From RGIG426 sp045640165 (GTDB taxonomy: Bacteria; Bacillota; Clostridia; Oscillospirales; Acutalibacteraceae), in contig JAZUEK010000045.1 of assembly GCA_045640165.1 (NCBI GenBank), positions 1 through 26,344 of the forward strand: a DNA stretch of 26,344 nt, given 5' to 3'. A program made the position numbers and the translations under genes. The notes beneath the pieces are model-generated. The model was not told the DNA's origin. It did no database searches and saw only the letters and a list, made by a program, of their open reading frames with translations. Each line of letters starts with the position of its first letter. The stretch's first letter is position 1. Positions 1 to 8,763 of the stretch are shown here, piece after piece.

Positions 1-679
1 AGCGAAAGGCCGCGTTCCGGTTATCGCCGGTACCGGTTCGAACGATACCGCCTACGGTATCCACCTCTCGATGGAAGCCAAAGAGATGGGCGCGGATGCG
101 CTGCTGCTCGTCACCCCCTACTACAACAAAACCTCGCAAGCGGGTCTTATCGCGCACTACGAAAAAACGGTAAACGAAGTAAAAATGCCCACCATTCTTT
201 ACAACGTCCCCTCCCGCACCGGCGTGAACATCACCCCGGACACGGTGGTGGCACTGTCGAAAAACCCGTATGTCGTGGGCTTAAAACAAGCGAACGCCAG
301 CCTCTCCTCGGTGGCGGAAATTGCGTCCCGCTGTGACATTGACATCTACTCCGGTAACGACAACGAAATCGTCGCCATGCTCGCGCTCGGCGCGAAAGGT
401 GTCATCTCCGTTTTGTCCAACGTCATCCCGCGCGAAACGCACGAGATTTGCGCCAAATGGTTTGAAGGCAAACCGGACGAAAGCCGCGATTTGCAGCTGA
501 AATACCTCGAACTCGCCAACACGCTGTTCTGCGATGTGAACCCCATTCCGGTCAAAGAAGCGATGAATATGATGGGCTGGAACGTGGGCGACGTGCGCTT
601 GCCGCTCGTCGGGCTGAACGAGCAAAACCGCGCGAAATTGCGCGCCGTGCTCGACAAATACGGTCTGCTGAAAGCGTAA
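1..679 (+). CDS. dapA: 4-hydroxy-tetrahydrodipicolinate synthase (3' part)
   Basis: This enzyme condenses pyruvate with aspartate semialdehyde in the diaminopimelate/lysine pathway, in the cytoplasm. The reading frame is open from base 2, so the gene begins outside the window. The first visible residues (VIAGTGSNDT) are the conserved strand and loop of the DHDPS TIM barrel. The catalytic tyrosine lies in ILYNVPSRTG and the Schiff-base lysine in GLKQANAS. About 225 of the usual 290-295 residues are present, so only the N-terminus is missing. dapB follows 46 bases downstream on the same strand, which fits a dap operon. The family assignment is very secure; only the start is unknown. Confidence 0.96.
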   Translation, partial: AKGRVPVIAGTGSNDTAYGIHLSMEAKEMGADALLLVTPYYNKTSQAGLIAHYEKTVNEVKMPTILYNVPSRTGVNITPDTVVALSKNPYVVGLKQANASLSSVAEIASRCDIDIYSGNDNEIVAMLALGAKGVISVLSNVIPRETHEICAKWFEGKPDESRDLQLKYLELANTLFCDVNPIPVKEAMNMMGWNVGDVRLPLVGLNEQNRAKLRAVLDKYGLLKA

Positions 680-725
680 ATTTTAAGAGTCAAACCTCAT
701 CGTCAAAGGAAAGGACGTATCGGAA

Positions 726-1484
726 ATGCGAATTCTTCTGTGCGGCTGTAACGGCAAAATGGGTCGCGTGGTCACCAACTTGGTTGCCGCGCGGTGCGAT
801 TGCGAAATTGTGGCAGGCGTGGATATCAACGTAGAAAGCCACGCGGGATTCCCCGTGTTCAGCAACCCCGACAACTGCGCGGTGGAAGCGGACGTCATCA
901 TCGACTTTTCCCACCCGAGCGGGCTTCCCGCTATCGTGCGCTACGCGCGGGCGAAACAACTGCCGCTCGTGGTTGCCACCACCGGTCTTTCGGCGCAAGA
1001 CGAACAACTGCTGAAAGATGCCGCGGCGGACACCGCCGTTTTCCAAAGCGCCAATATGTCGCTCGGCATCAGCGTGCTGACCGAGTTGTGCAAGGTTGCC
1101 GCCGGCATCCTCGGCGACGGCTTCGACGTGGAAATTGTCGAAAAACACCATAACCAAAAGGTGGATGCCCCGTCCGGCACAGCGCTGCTGCTCGGCAAAG
1201 CCGTTTCGGAAGCGCTTCCCTACGAGCCGATTCCCACCTTTGACCGCCACGCGGTACGCCAAAAACGCGCGCCGCACGAAATAGGCTATTCTGCCGTTCG
1301 CGGCGGTACGATTGTCGGCGAGCACGACGTGATGTTCTGCGGTCACGACGAGGTAATTACCCTCTCCCACTCCGCGCAGTCGAAGGAATCCTTTGCAAGC
1401 GGCGCTCTCTCTGCCGCGGAATTCCTTACGAAACAGCCTGCCGGTTTCTATACGATGGCCGACCTCGTTCACGTGGGAATTTAA
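726..1484 (+). CDS. dapB: 4-hydroxy-tetrahydrodipicolinate reductase
   Basis: This enzyme reduces the DapA product with NAD(P)H in the diaminopimelate/lysine pathway. The 252-residue protein has the N-terminal nucleotide-binding motif GCNGKMG at residues 7-13. The central signature runs EIVEKHHNQKVDAPSGTAL, with the catalytic His-His and the Lys. The ATTGL motif of the NAD(P)H site is also present. The length is normal for Firmicutes DapB. An AAAGGAAAGG ribosome site lies shortly before the ATG. The gene follows dapA and ends just before a strong terminator, so it is probably the last gene of its operon. Confidence 0.97.
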   Translation: MRILLCGCNGKMGRVVTNLVAARCDCEIVAGVDINVESHAGFPVFSNPDNCAVEADVIIDFSHPSGLPAIVRYARAKQLPLVVATTGLSAQDEQLLKDAAADTAVFQSANMSLGISVLTELCKVAAGILGDGFDVEIVEKHHNQKVDAPSGTALLLGKAVSEALPYEPIPTFDRHAVRQKRAPHEIGYSAVRGGTIVGEHDVMFCGHDEVITLSHSAQSKESFASGALSAAEFLTKQPAGFYTMADLVHVGI

Positions 1485-1495
1485 TTTTACGTATA

Positions 1496-1527
1496 AAAAA
1501 GACCTCCGAATATTCGGAGGTCTTTTT
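1496..1527. terminator. Bidirectional intrinsic terminator between dapB and the dockerin gene
   Basis: A perfect 22-base palindrome (GACCTCCGAAT and its complement, 1501-1522) is flanked by A5 on the left and T5 on the right. It therefore works as a rho-independent terminator on both strands. It lies 11 bases after dapB and 9 bases after the minus-strand stop at 1537, as expected for convergent genes. Confidence 0.93.
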
Positions 1528-1536
1528 CTTGTTATC

Positions 1537-2946
1537 TTACACAAGCATATCCGCGAGATGCTGACGGAGCAGCAGCACGTCTTTCATATCCACGCTTTTG
1601 TCCACGTTGCAGTCCGCGCCGGCGGAAAGCGTGCTCACGGAATCGGTTGCCAGCGCTTTGCGAAGCGCCAGCACGTCTTTTAAGTTGCGCGCGTTGTCGC
1701 CGTTGGCGTCACCGCTCATCGCCGCCGGAATGACCTCGTCGGTGTCGAGCAAATGGCATTCAATATTGTGGCTCTTGGCGTATTCCTCGGCGTACGAGCC
1801 GGAATAGCAGTAGATGCTCACGTCCGCGAATTGCGAGAACGTGTGGTCACCGATTTTTTTAACGGTGTTCGGAATATACACCTCTTTAATGCGGCGCTCG
1901 AAGAACATCAAATAGTCGCCGAGGTTCGGCACACCGTTTAAGAACAACACCTTGCCATTGTTAAAAGCATTGGTAACGCGAGTGTCAAAACAGTCGGGAA
2001 CTGTCGTTATATCGTTCTCAAAATCCACCATATAGTCCGCATCGCTGACCCATCGGAACGTTTCAAACGCCTTTTTCTCATCAACGTTGATCGCCAGAGA
2101 GTGCGAGCATCCGACTTGATGCATAGCGCCGCACATACACTCAACGCTCCATACAAAAAGACTCGTCGTATCCGGATCGGGGCACGTCAAAAAATCCATT
2201 TCGGGATGATACGTGACATAGTCAAACACGTCACCGGAAGACCAATCGAGTTTTGTGACTTTTTCGTTTTGCGCCGCTTTTGCGATGTCGCTCAAAGTCA
2301 GTTTAAGAATCATAAAATGTGTTCCCGGATAGATGGTTTGAATCTGTTCCTCACCGAATCCGAGCTCTGCAAAAAGGTCACGTGCCAACACTTCGCACAT
2401 GTCTTGATACAAGTACGATACCACGTCAGCAGACAACATCACCATTTCGGTTTTGCTGCGTTCTTCTTGTTTATACCACTCGTCCACAAGCGTGACCACA
2501 CCGTCCGCAAACCGCTCAAGACCGGCGTTTACAACGATCTCGCGCACCGCATCTAAAGATATGGTCTCCCCTTCGTCAAACGCTTTTTCCGCTAATTCGC
2601 GGATAGCTCTTGCCACTTCATACGCGGTGTTATACGGAATGGTTTTAAAGTAGACACAAACGGACAACTCGGCATCCTCGGCGCTTTCGTCCATCGTTTC
2701 CTGCAACAGCGGAGTGATTTTCGGCTTTTTCGCGTTTTCCGCATCGACCCACTCGTTAAATTCAATCCACGCTGCTGTGTCGGCGTCCTCTTCGGACAGC
2801 CCTTGTTCTTCGCCGAGTGCTATCCATTTGGTTTTCACCTCGTCCCATTTTGCCATATATTCCTCATAGGTAAACGCCGAAGCGCCAATTGCAAAAGTCG
2901 AGCATAAAAGGCAAACGGTCAACAGAATACTGATCCATTTTTTCAT
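1537..2946 (-). CDS. Secreted dockerin type I protein with a BspA-like leucine-rich segment
   Basis: This is a predicted secreted protein of 469 residues; the function of its main body is not recognised. The ATG at 2946 is chosen because AAAGGAGAG precedes it and a classical signal peptide follows (MKKWISILL, hydrophobic core, cleavage after ASA near residue 24). The 34 codons upstream that stay open look untranslated. Residues about 25-350 are acidic and match no family I can name; they hold a cysteine cluster, CMCGAMHQVGC, at 270-280. Residues about 354-400 resemble a BspA-type leucine-rich repeat (IPNTVKKIGDHTF, then a tyrosine-rich strand). Residues 412-469 form a dockerin with two F-hand calcium loops (GDANGDNARNLKDV and ADCNVDKSVDMKDV). 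Dockerins bind cohesins, so the protein may attach to a scaffoldin or the cell surface. No cohesin or scaffoldin gene is visible nearby. Confidence 0.85.
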   Translation of the reverse strand: MKKWISILLTVCLLCSTFAIGASAFTYEEYMAKWDEVKTKWIALGEEQGLSEEDADTAAWIEFNEWVDAENAKKPKITPLLQETMDESAEDAELSVCVYFKTIPYNTAYEVARAIRELAEKAFDEGETISLDAVREIVVNAGLERFADGVVTLVDEWYKQEERSKTEMVMLSADVVSYLYQDMCEVLARDLFAELGFGEEQIQTIYPGTHFMILKLTLSDIAKAAQNEKVTKLDWSSGDVFDYVTYHPEMDFLTCPDPDTTSLFVWSVECMCGAMHQVGCSHSLAINVDEKKAFETFRWVSDADYMVDFENDITTVPDCFDTRVTNAFNNGKVLFLNGVPNLGDYLMFFERRIKEVYIPNTVKKIGDHTFSQFADVSIYCYSGSYAEEYAKSHNIECHLLDTDEVIPAAMSGDANGDNARNLKDVLALRKALATDSVSTLSAGADCNVDKSVDMKDVLLLRQHLADMLV

Positions 2947-3033
2947 AGAAATCTCTCCTTTCGGGGTTTCTATTACCATAACGTTTGAAAACGCAAATGT
3001 ATTGGAAATATTTTGAAATATTTTGAAAAAACC

Positions 3034-3061
3034 AAAAAAAGGGCGCAAAAGCGCCCTTTTT
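3034..3061 (-). terminator. Intrinsic terminator after lysA
   Basis: On the minus strand, shortly after the lysA stop, a GGGCGC-TTTT-GCGCCC hairpin is followed by T7. It marks the end of the long lon-ysxC-lysA transcription direction and separates it from the dockerin gene. The A/T flanks on both sides could let it work in either direction. Confidence 0.88.
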
Positions 3062-3069
3062 CATTAGGA

Positions 3070-4368
3070 TTATATATCGTTTCTTGCGACGTCCTCGAAC
3101 GTCTCGCGGCGAACGACCACACGGGTCTCGCCGTCGTTGACCATCACAACCGCCGGTTTCGGATAGCGGTTGTAGTTCGAAGACATCGAGTAGTTATACG
3201 CGCCGGTGGTGAGGAACGCGAGCAAATCGCCGCGTTTGACCGACGGCAGCGGCACGTTTTCCTGCAGCAAATCGCCGCTTTCACAGCAATGGCCGGAAAT
3301 CGTCACCGTTTCGGTCGGCTCCGCCGCCGCCTTTTCGGGCAGCACCGCGGTGTACGCCGCCTGATACAGCGCGTAACGCGGATTGTCGGTCATACCGCCG
3401 TCCACGCTCACATAGGTGCGGACGTTCGGGATGCGCTTGACTCCGCCGACCGTATACAGCGTCAGTCCGGCGGCGGCGACAATCGAGCGACCGGGTTCGA
3501 CAATGACGAACGGCGTCGGGAAATCGTTGTTTTTGGCGGTTTTGGTCACCGCGCTTCCCACGAGTTCCATATATTCGTGCGCCGGCTTCGGGTGGTCTTC
3601 GTCCGTATACGCGATACCGAAGCCGCCGCCGAGGTTTAACTCGGAAAGGGTTGCACCAAAGCGGTTTCGGATTTCCACTATCACGCCCACCATCACTTCG
3701 GCGGCATGAATCATCGGTTCTTCGTCAAAAATTTGGGACGCGACGTGGCAATGCAGGCCTTTTAAGTCGATATGCGGCAGAGAAAGCGCCGTTTTGACCG
3801 CCTCGTACACTTCGCCGGTTTCGAGCGTAAAGCCGAATTTCGAGTCAATTTGACCGGTGCGGATGAAACTGTGGGTGTGGGCGTCGATGCCGGGCGTAAC
3901 ACGCATCAGGATTGCGGCAGTTTTGCCCATCTCGGCGGCCACCGCTTCGAGCGCGCGCAGTTCGTCGAAGTTATCGACCACAATGCGCCCGACACCGTTT
4001 TCGAGCGCATAGCGCAAATCGGCATCCGTCTTGTTATTTCCGTGGAAATACACGCGATCGAGCGGCATTCCGGCTTGTTTCGCGGTATACATCTCGCCGC
4101 AGGACACGACGTCCGTGCCGCAGTCCTCGCTCGCCACAATGCGATACATCTCTTTGAAACTGCACGCTTTGCTGGCAAAGGCGACGCGGCCGCCGTTTTC
4201 GCAGGAGCGGTCGATGGCCTCTTTGAGCGAGCGCAGGTTCTCGCGAATGGTTTGCTCGTCCATCACGTACAGCGGCGTGCCGTATTCTTTCGCGATATCC
4301 ACCGTATCCACGCCGGAGACGGTCAGGTGACCGGCGAAATTGACGCCTAAATTTCCGGAAATCATCAT
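3070..4368 (-). CDS. lysA: Diaminopimelate decarboxylase
   Basis: This PLP enzyme removes CO2 from meso-diaminopimelate, the last step of lysine synthesis. Of 432 residues, the PLP lysine lies in VAFASKACSF near the N-terminus. It is followed by GLHCHVASQIFD, the glycine loop NLGGGFGIAY, EPGRSIV, the CESGDLL motif and GAYNYSMSSNYN, all in family order (alanine racemase-like barrel, then C-terminal sheet domain). The start at 4368 is chosen because GGGAGGA sits 7 bases before it. A TTG five codons earlier is in frame but overlaps that ribosome site. The gene follows ysxC after 22 bases, so it is probably co-transcribed with lon-ysxC. Its pathway partners dapA and dapB lie on the opposite strand beyond the dockerin gene. 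Confidence 0.96.
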   Translation of the reverse strand: MMISGNLGVNFAGHLTVSGVDTVDIAKEYGTPLYVMDEQTIRENLRSLKEAIDRSCENGGRVAFASKACSFKEMYRIVASEDCGTDVVSCGEMYTAKQAGMPLDRVYFHGNNKTDADLRYALENGVGRIVVDNFDELRALEAVAAEMGKTAAILMRVTPGIDAHTHSFIRTGQIDSKFGFTLETGEVYEAVKTALSLPHIDLKGLHCHVASQIFDEEPMIHAAEVMVGVIVEIRNRFGATLSELNLGGGFGIAYTDEDHPKPAHEYMELVGSAVTKTAKNNDFPTPFVIVEPGRSIVAAAGLTLYTVGGVKRIPNVRTYVSVDGGMTDNPRYALYQAAYTAVLPEKAAAEPTETVTISGHCCESGDLLQENVPLPSVKRGDLLAFLTTGAYNYSMSSNYNRYPKPAVVMVNDGETRVVVRRETFEDVARNDI

Positions 4369-4390
4369 AAAACATCCTCCCAATCGGGGT

Positions 4391-4978
4391 TTATTCGTCT
4401 TCGCCGACCTCTTCGATAATAGAGAGCAGTTCCGCTCTCCCCTCGCCCGTCACGGACGAATACGGGAGCACGGTTAGACCTTCAAATTCGGCAAAAACCG
4501 CGTCGTAGGCGGCAAGCCGCGCGGCGCGTTCGGTTTTGTTGAGCTTGTCCGCTTTGGTGAGCACCACCAAAAACGGAATGCCGTTTTCCGCCATAAACTC
4601 AATCATCTGGCGGTCGTCAGCGGTCGGGTCGTGGCGCATATCACAAAGTTGGCAAACAAGCCGCAAGTCGCGCTCTTCGGCAAAATAGCCCTCGATGAGT
4701 TCGCCCCACTTGCGTTTTTCGTCCTTGGCGACTTTCGCATAGCCGTAACCGGGTAAGTCCACAAACCGCATCGTATCAAGCTTATAGAAGTTGATGGTCG
4801 CGGTTTTGCCGGGCGTTGCGGAGGTGCGCGCCAAGTTCTTGCGGCGTAACAGCGTGTTGATAAGCGTGGATTTGCCCACGTTTGAGCGCCCCGAAAACAC
4901 GATTTCGGGAAGCGTATCCGCCGGCAGCTGAGATTTTAAGCCCACCGACGTTTCAAAGACCGCAGATTCGGGTTTCAT
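4391..4978 (-). CDS. ysxC: Ribosome biogenesis GTP-binding protein YsxC/EngB
   Basis: This is an essential-type GTPase of the TrmE-Era-EngA-EngB family that assists late assembly of the 50S subunit. The protein is 195 residues, the usual size. G1 is GRSNVGKS (30-37), G3 is DLPGYGYAKV, G4 is TKAD and G5 lies around SSVTGEG. The start codon overlaps the lon stop by four bases (ATGA), which indicates translational coupling. lon-ysxC is the classic Bacillus/Clostridia arrangement. Confidence 0.96.
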   Translation of the reverse strand: MKPESAVFETSVGLKSQLPADTLPEIVFSGRSNVGKSTLINTLLRRKNLARTSATPGKTATINFYKLDTMRFVDLPGYGYAKVAKDEKRKWGELIEGYFAEERDLRLVCQLCDMRHDPTADDRQMIEFMAENGIPFLVVLTKADKLNKTERAARLAAYDAVFAEFEGLTVLPYSSVTGEGRAELLSIIEEVGEDE

Positions 4979-7392
4979 ACGCGTGTTCCTTTCATTCGTT
5001 GTCCGGCGGCCGAGGTCACCGTGGAGCGAGATTCGCGCTTTTTCGCGTTATTTCGCGCTTTCAGCGGACGGGTTAACGCCAGAGAAAGCACCTCGTCAAT
5101 ACGGGAAACCGGCAAAACGGACAATCCGGCTTTCACCTCTTCGTCCACCTTGGCAAGGTCGGGCAAATTTTCTTTCGGAATCAGCACCGTGGTCATTTTT
5201 CGGGCATACGCCGCCATCAGTTTCTCTTTGAGTCCGCCGATGGGAAGCACGTTGCCCAAAAGCGAGATTTCGCCGGTCATCGCCAAATCGCGACGAACGG
5301 GAATTCCCGAAAGTGCCGACACAAGCGCCGTCGTCATGGTAATGCCGGCGGACGGGCCGTCTTTCGGCACAGCGCCCTCCGGCGCGTGGATATGTAAGTC
5401 TTTTGTTTTATAAAATTCGCTGTCGATGCCATAGGTATCCGCATTGGCGCGGCAGACACTGACGGCGATTTTCGCCGATTCTTTCATTACGTCGCCGAGC
5501 GAGCCGGTAAGCTCGATTTTCCCCGTTCCGGGAAGCACCGCCACCTCAATCGGGAGCAGTTCACCGCCGGCGCTCGTCCACGCAAGCCCGTTTACTACGC
5601 CGATTTCATCTTTTTCGGGCGGTTGGTCGGGTTTATACGGACACGGGCCGAGAAGCGATTCCAGCGATTTGACCGAGAGCGTACACGATTCGCCGTTTTC
5701 GGCTTTCAGCGCCATCTTGCGGCACACTTTACCGATGGTACGCTCAAGTGTACGCACGCCGGCTTCACGGGTGTATCGCTCGATGAGCGTTTTGAGCACC
5801 GCATCGGAAAAGCGGAGTTTTGTCCCCTCCATTCCGTTGGCGGCAAGCTGTTTTTTCACCAAATGACGTTTGGCGATGTGCATTTTTTCCTGCTCGGTAT
5901 AGCCCTCCAACGTAATGACGTCCATACGGTCGTAAAGCGGCGCCGGAATGGCGGACGCATCGTTGGCGGTGGTCAAAAACATCACGTCGGAAATATCAAA
6001 CGGCAAATCTACGTAATGGTCCATAAACGCGTGGTTTTGCTCGAAATCCAACACTTCCAAAAGAGCGGATGCCGGGTCGCCGCGATGGTCGTTGCCCATT
6101 TTATCCACCTCGTCGAACAACAGAAGCGGATTTTTCGAACCGCATTTGGCGAGCGCCGCCATCACGCGGCCGGGCATCGCGCCGATATAGGTGCGGCGAT
6201 GTCCGCGGATTTCCGCTTCGTCGCGCACGCCGCCGAGCGACACACGGGCAAATTTTCTACCCATCGCCTCGGCAACCGATTTGGCGATGGACGTTTTGCC
6301 CACACCGGGCGGCCCCACTAAGCAAATCACTTGACCGCGCGCCTCGGGATTGCGGCGGCGCACCGCGAGCAATTCCAAAATGCGCTCTTTCACATCCGAC
6401 AGCCCGTAGTGGTCGCGCTCCAAAATCTCTTTTGCGCGCGCAAGGTCGGTGTCGTCTTCGGTTTTAACGTTCCAAGGCAGGTCGATGCAGGTATCCAGAT
6501 ACGTGCGCACCACGGTCGCTTCCTGCGAACCGATAGGCATTTTCGCGAGTTTTTTACACTCTTTTTCCAGGGTGGCTTTCGCCTCGTCCGACAATCCCAG
6601 TTTCGCAAGTTTTTCGCGGTATTCCTCCGCCTCGCGAAGCGGATCGTCCTCATCCCCCAGTTCGTCCGAAATTACGCGCATCTGCTCACGCAGATAGTAA
6701 TCCCGTTGGCTGTCGTCCATCCGCTCCTGTACCCGATCGTGCAGTTCCAGTTCCAACTGTGCCACGTTCTTTTCCCGTTCCAGTAACGCGAGAACGGTCT
6801 GGGCGCGGGTCGCCACAAGCAACTGAGCAAGCAGTGTCTGCTTCTTATCGGGAAGAAGCGGCAGAGCGAACGCAATATGGTCACACAGACCGCACAAATC
6901 GCCGCGAAGCGCCGATACTTGGTCTATGGTGTCTGCGGATACATTGGGCGACAACGCCGCATATTCCACAAAAGAAGACGAAAGAAGGCGCAAAAACGCC
7001 TCGCGTTTTTCCTCGTCCAAAGGAAGACGACTGCGTTTTTCCACCGTCTGCACGCGCAGGCACGGATCGGCCTCCAACACGTCGGTTACCGTCGCGCGGT
7101 ACAATCCCTCTGCCACGACACGAAACCCGTTTTTCGGCAGTTTCATAATTTGGCGTACGTGCGCCACCACGCCGACGGTATGCAGTTCGTCGATAGACGG
7201 TTCTTCCGTCCGCTCGTCTCGCTGCATCACGAGGAACAGTTCTTGGTCCCCCTCCATCGCCTGAGAAAGCGCCGCCATAGAACGGTCTCGCCCAATATCA
7301 AAATGAATCATCACGCCCGGAAAAGGCACGAGCCCCCGCAAAGCAAGCAGGGGCAGGGCTTTTACACGAGCAACGTTAGGTTGTATGCTCAT
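4975..7392 (-). CDS. lon: ATP-dependent protease Lon (LonA)
   Basis: This is a cytoplasmic AAA+ serine protease for misfolded and regulatory proteins. The 805-residue protein has the full LonA layout: an N-terminal substrate domain (about 10-205), a coiled helical region (about 205-310), and an AAA+ module with Walker A GPPGVGKT (360-367) and Walker B LLLFDEVD (423-430). The protease domain has catalytic Ser681 in KDGPSAG and Lys724 in GGLKEK, both present. The C-terminus carries a short basic tail (KARNNAKKRESR). The ATG at 7392 is preceded by GAGGA. It lies 26 bases after clpX and overlaps ysxC by four bases, so it belongs to the tig-clpP-clpX-lon-ysxC run. Confidence 0.97.
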   Translation of the reverse strand: MSIQPNVARVKALPLLALRGLVPFPGVMIHFDIGRDRSMAALSQAMEGDQELFLVMQRDERTEEPSIDELHTVGVVAHVRQIMKLPKNGFRVVAEGLYRATVTDVLEADPCLRVQTVEKRSRLPLDEEKREAFLRLLSSSFVEYAALSPNVSADTIDQVSALRGDLCGLCDHIAFALPLLPDKKQTLLAQLLVATRAQTVLALLEREKNVAQLELELHDRVQERMDDSQRDYYLREQMRVISDELGDEDDPLREAEEYREKLAKLGLSDEAKATLEKECKKLAKMPIGSQEATVVRTYLDTCIDLPWNVKTEDDTDLARAKEILERDHYGLSDVKERILELLAVRRRNPEARGQVICLVGPPGVGKTSIAKSVAEAMGRKFARVSLGGVRDEAEIRGHRRTYIGAMPGRVMAALAKCGSKNPLLLFDEVDKMGNDHRGDPASALLEVLDFEQNHAFMDHYVDLPFDISDVMFLTTANDASAIPAPLYDRMDVITLEGYTEQEKMHIAKRHLVKKQLAANGMEGTKLRFSDAVLKTLIERYTREAGVRTLERTIGKVCRKMALKAENGESCTLSVKSLESLLGPCPYKPDQPPEKDEIGVVNGLAWTSAGGELLPIEVAVLPGTGKIELTGSLGDVMKESAKIAVSVCRANADTYGIDSEFYKTKDLHIHAPEGAVPKDGPSAGITMTTALVSALSGIPVRRDLAMTGEISLLGNVLPIGGLKEKLMAAYARKMTTVLIPKENLPDLAKVDEEVKAGLSVLPVSRIDEVLSLALTRPLKARNNAKKRESRSTVTSAAGQRMKGTRV

Positions 7393-7418
7393 ACTATGAA
7401 TTCCTCACAAGCGGAAAT

Positions 7419-8735
7419 TTATGCCGTGGCACGGCGCGTTTGTTGCCGTTTAATGGGAGAGCGCGTTGCCTTCCCTTTGCGTGTCGGGTCTTCGGTCAAC
7501 TTCGGCTCCCCTTTGCCGGTAACAGAGTCCTCATCCACCACCACTTTGGAAATCAGCGGATTGGACGGCACGGTAAACATAAGATCGGTCAAAATACCTT
7601 CCATCACCGAACGGAGTCCGCGTGCACCGGTATCCATCTCCAGCGCTTTTTCGGCAATCGCTTTCAGCGCGCCGTCGGTGAACTCCAGTTTCACGTCATC
7701 CAGCGAGAAGAGATATTCGTATTGCTTCACAAGCGCGTCTTTCGGCTCGGTCAAAATTTTGACCATTGCCTCCGTCTCCAGCGCTTCCAGCGTGGTGATA
7801 ACCGGCATACGACCGACGAGTTCCGGAATCAGACCGAATTTCACGAGGTCTTGCGCCGTCACCTTTTGCAGCATCTCGCTGGACGTTAAGTCGGATTTGG
7901 ACAGCACCTGGTTTTCAAAACCGAGCGAACCGCCGCCTACGCGCTTAGCGATAATGCTTTCAAGGCCGGAGAACGCACCGCCGAGAATAAACAGAATATT
8001 CGACGTGTCGATTTGGATGAAGTTTTGTTGCGGATGTTTGCGTCCGCCCGTCGGCGGCACGTTAGACACTGTACCCTCAATGATTTTGAGGAGCGCCTGC
8101 TGTACACCCTCGCCGGACACGTCACGCGTGATAGACGGGTTTTCGCTGCGACGGGAAATCTTGTCGATTTCGTCCACGTAGATGATGCCGCGTTCCGCTT
8201 TTTTCACGTCGCCGTCCGCCGCTTGAATGAGGCGAAGAAGAATATTCTCCACGTCCTCACCCACGTAGCCGGCTTCGGTCAACGTGGTGGCGTCCGCAAT
8301 CGCGAACGGCACGTCGAGCAAGTTTGCAAGCGTGCGCGCGAGCGCGGTTTTGCCCACGCCGGTCGGACCAAGGAGCAACACGTTGCTCTTGCCGAGTTCG
8401 GGCGCATTGTCGTTCTTGCAGAAAATACGTTTGTAGTGGTTATAGACCGCCACCGAAAGGGTCACTTTGGCGCGATCTTGTCCAATCACGTATTCGTCCA
8501 AGCCCTCTTTCAGTTTCAGGGGACTGGGCAAATCGAAATCCGCCTCCGCTTTTTGGGCAGGTTTACTGCGTTTGTTGGGGACTTCGCCGAATTCCTCTAC
8601 CAAAATATCGTAGCAAAGTTTGACGCACTCGTTGCAAATGCACACGCCGGGACCGGCGAGCAAGCGCGACACGTCGTCTTGCGTTTTGCCACAGAAGGAG
8701 CAGGAAATGTTTTGGGGATTATCCACGTTCGGCAT
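7419..8735 (-). CDS. clpX: ATP-dependent Clp protease ATP-binding subunit ClpX
   Basis: This AAA+ unfoldase feeds proteins to ClpP. Of 438 residues, the N-terminal zinc-binding domain has Cys12, Cys15, Cys34 and Cys37. Walker A is GPTGVGKT (123-130), Walker B is IIYVDEIDK and sensor II is GARGLRS. An LGF tripeptide in the loop before KSDLTS corresponds to the IGF loop that docks on ClpP, so partnership with the adjacent clpP product is expected. The C-terminal tail is basic (KRQQTRRATA). AAAGAGGTG precedes the ATG. clpP lies 28 bases upstream and lon 26 bases downstream. Confidence 0.97.
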   Translation of the reverse strand: MPNVDNPQNISCSFCGKTQDDVSRLLAGPGVCICNECVKLCYDILVEEFGEVPNKRSKPAQKAEADFDLPSPLKLKEGLDEYVIGQDRAKVTLSVAVYNHYKRIFCKNDNAPELGKSNVLLLGPTGVGKTALARTLANLLDVPFAIADATTLTEAGYVGEDVENILLRLIQAADGDVKKAERGIIYVDEIDKISRRSENPSITRDVSGEGVQQALLKIIEGTVSNVPPTGGRKHPQQNFIQIDTSNILFILGGAFSGLESIIAKRVGGGSLGFENQVLSKSDLTSSEMLQKVTAQDLVKFGLIPELVGRMPVITTLEALETEAMVKILTEPKDALVKQYEYLFSLDDVKLEFTDGALKAIAEKALEMDTGARGLRSVMEGILTDLMFTVPSNPLISKVVVDEDSVTGKGEPKLTEDPTRKGKATRSPIKRQQTRRATA

Positions 8736-8763
8736 ACGGTTTCACCTCTTTCAAAAATGGGGT

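Noticed and set aside
3008..3027. ATATTTTGAA tandem repeat and CGTTT-GA-AAACG inverted repeat (2982-2993) before the dockerin gene
   Set aside because: They are short and in AT-rich DNA; no -35/-10 pair with good spacing could be tied to them, so I do not call a regulatory site.
6877..8181. Plus-strand open frame of 434 codons
   Set aside because: It is antisense to both lon and clpX across their junction, which are secure genes.
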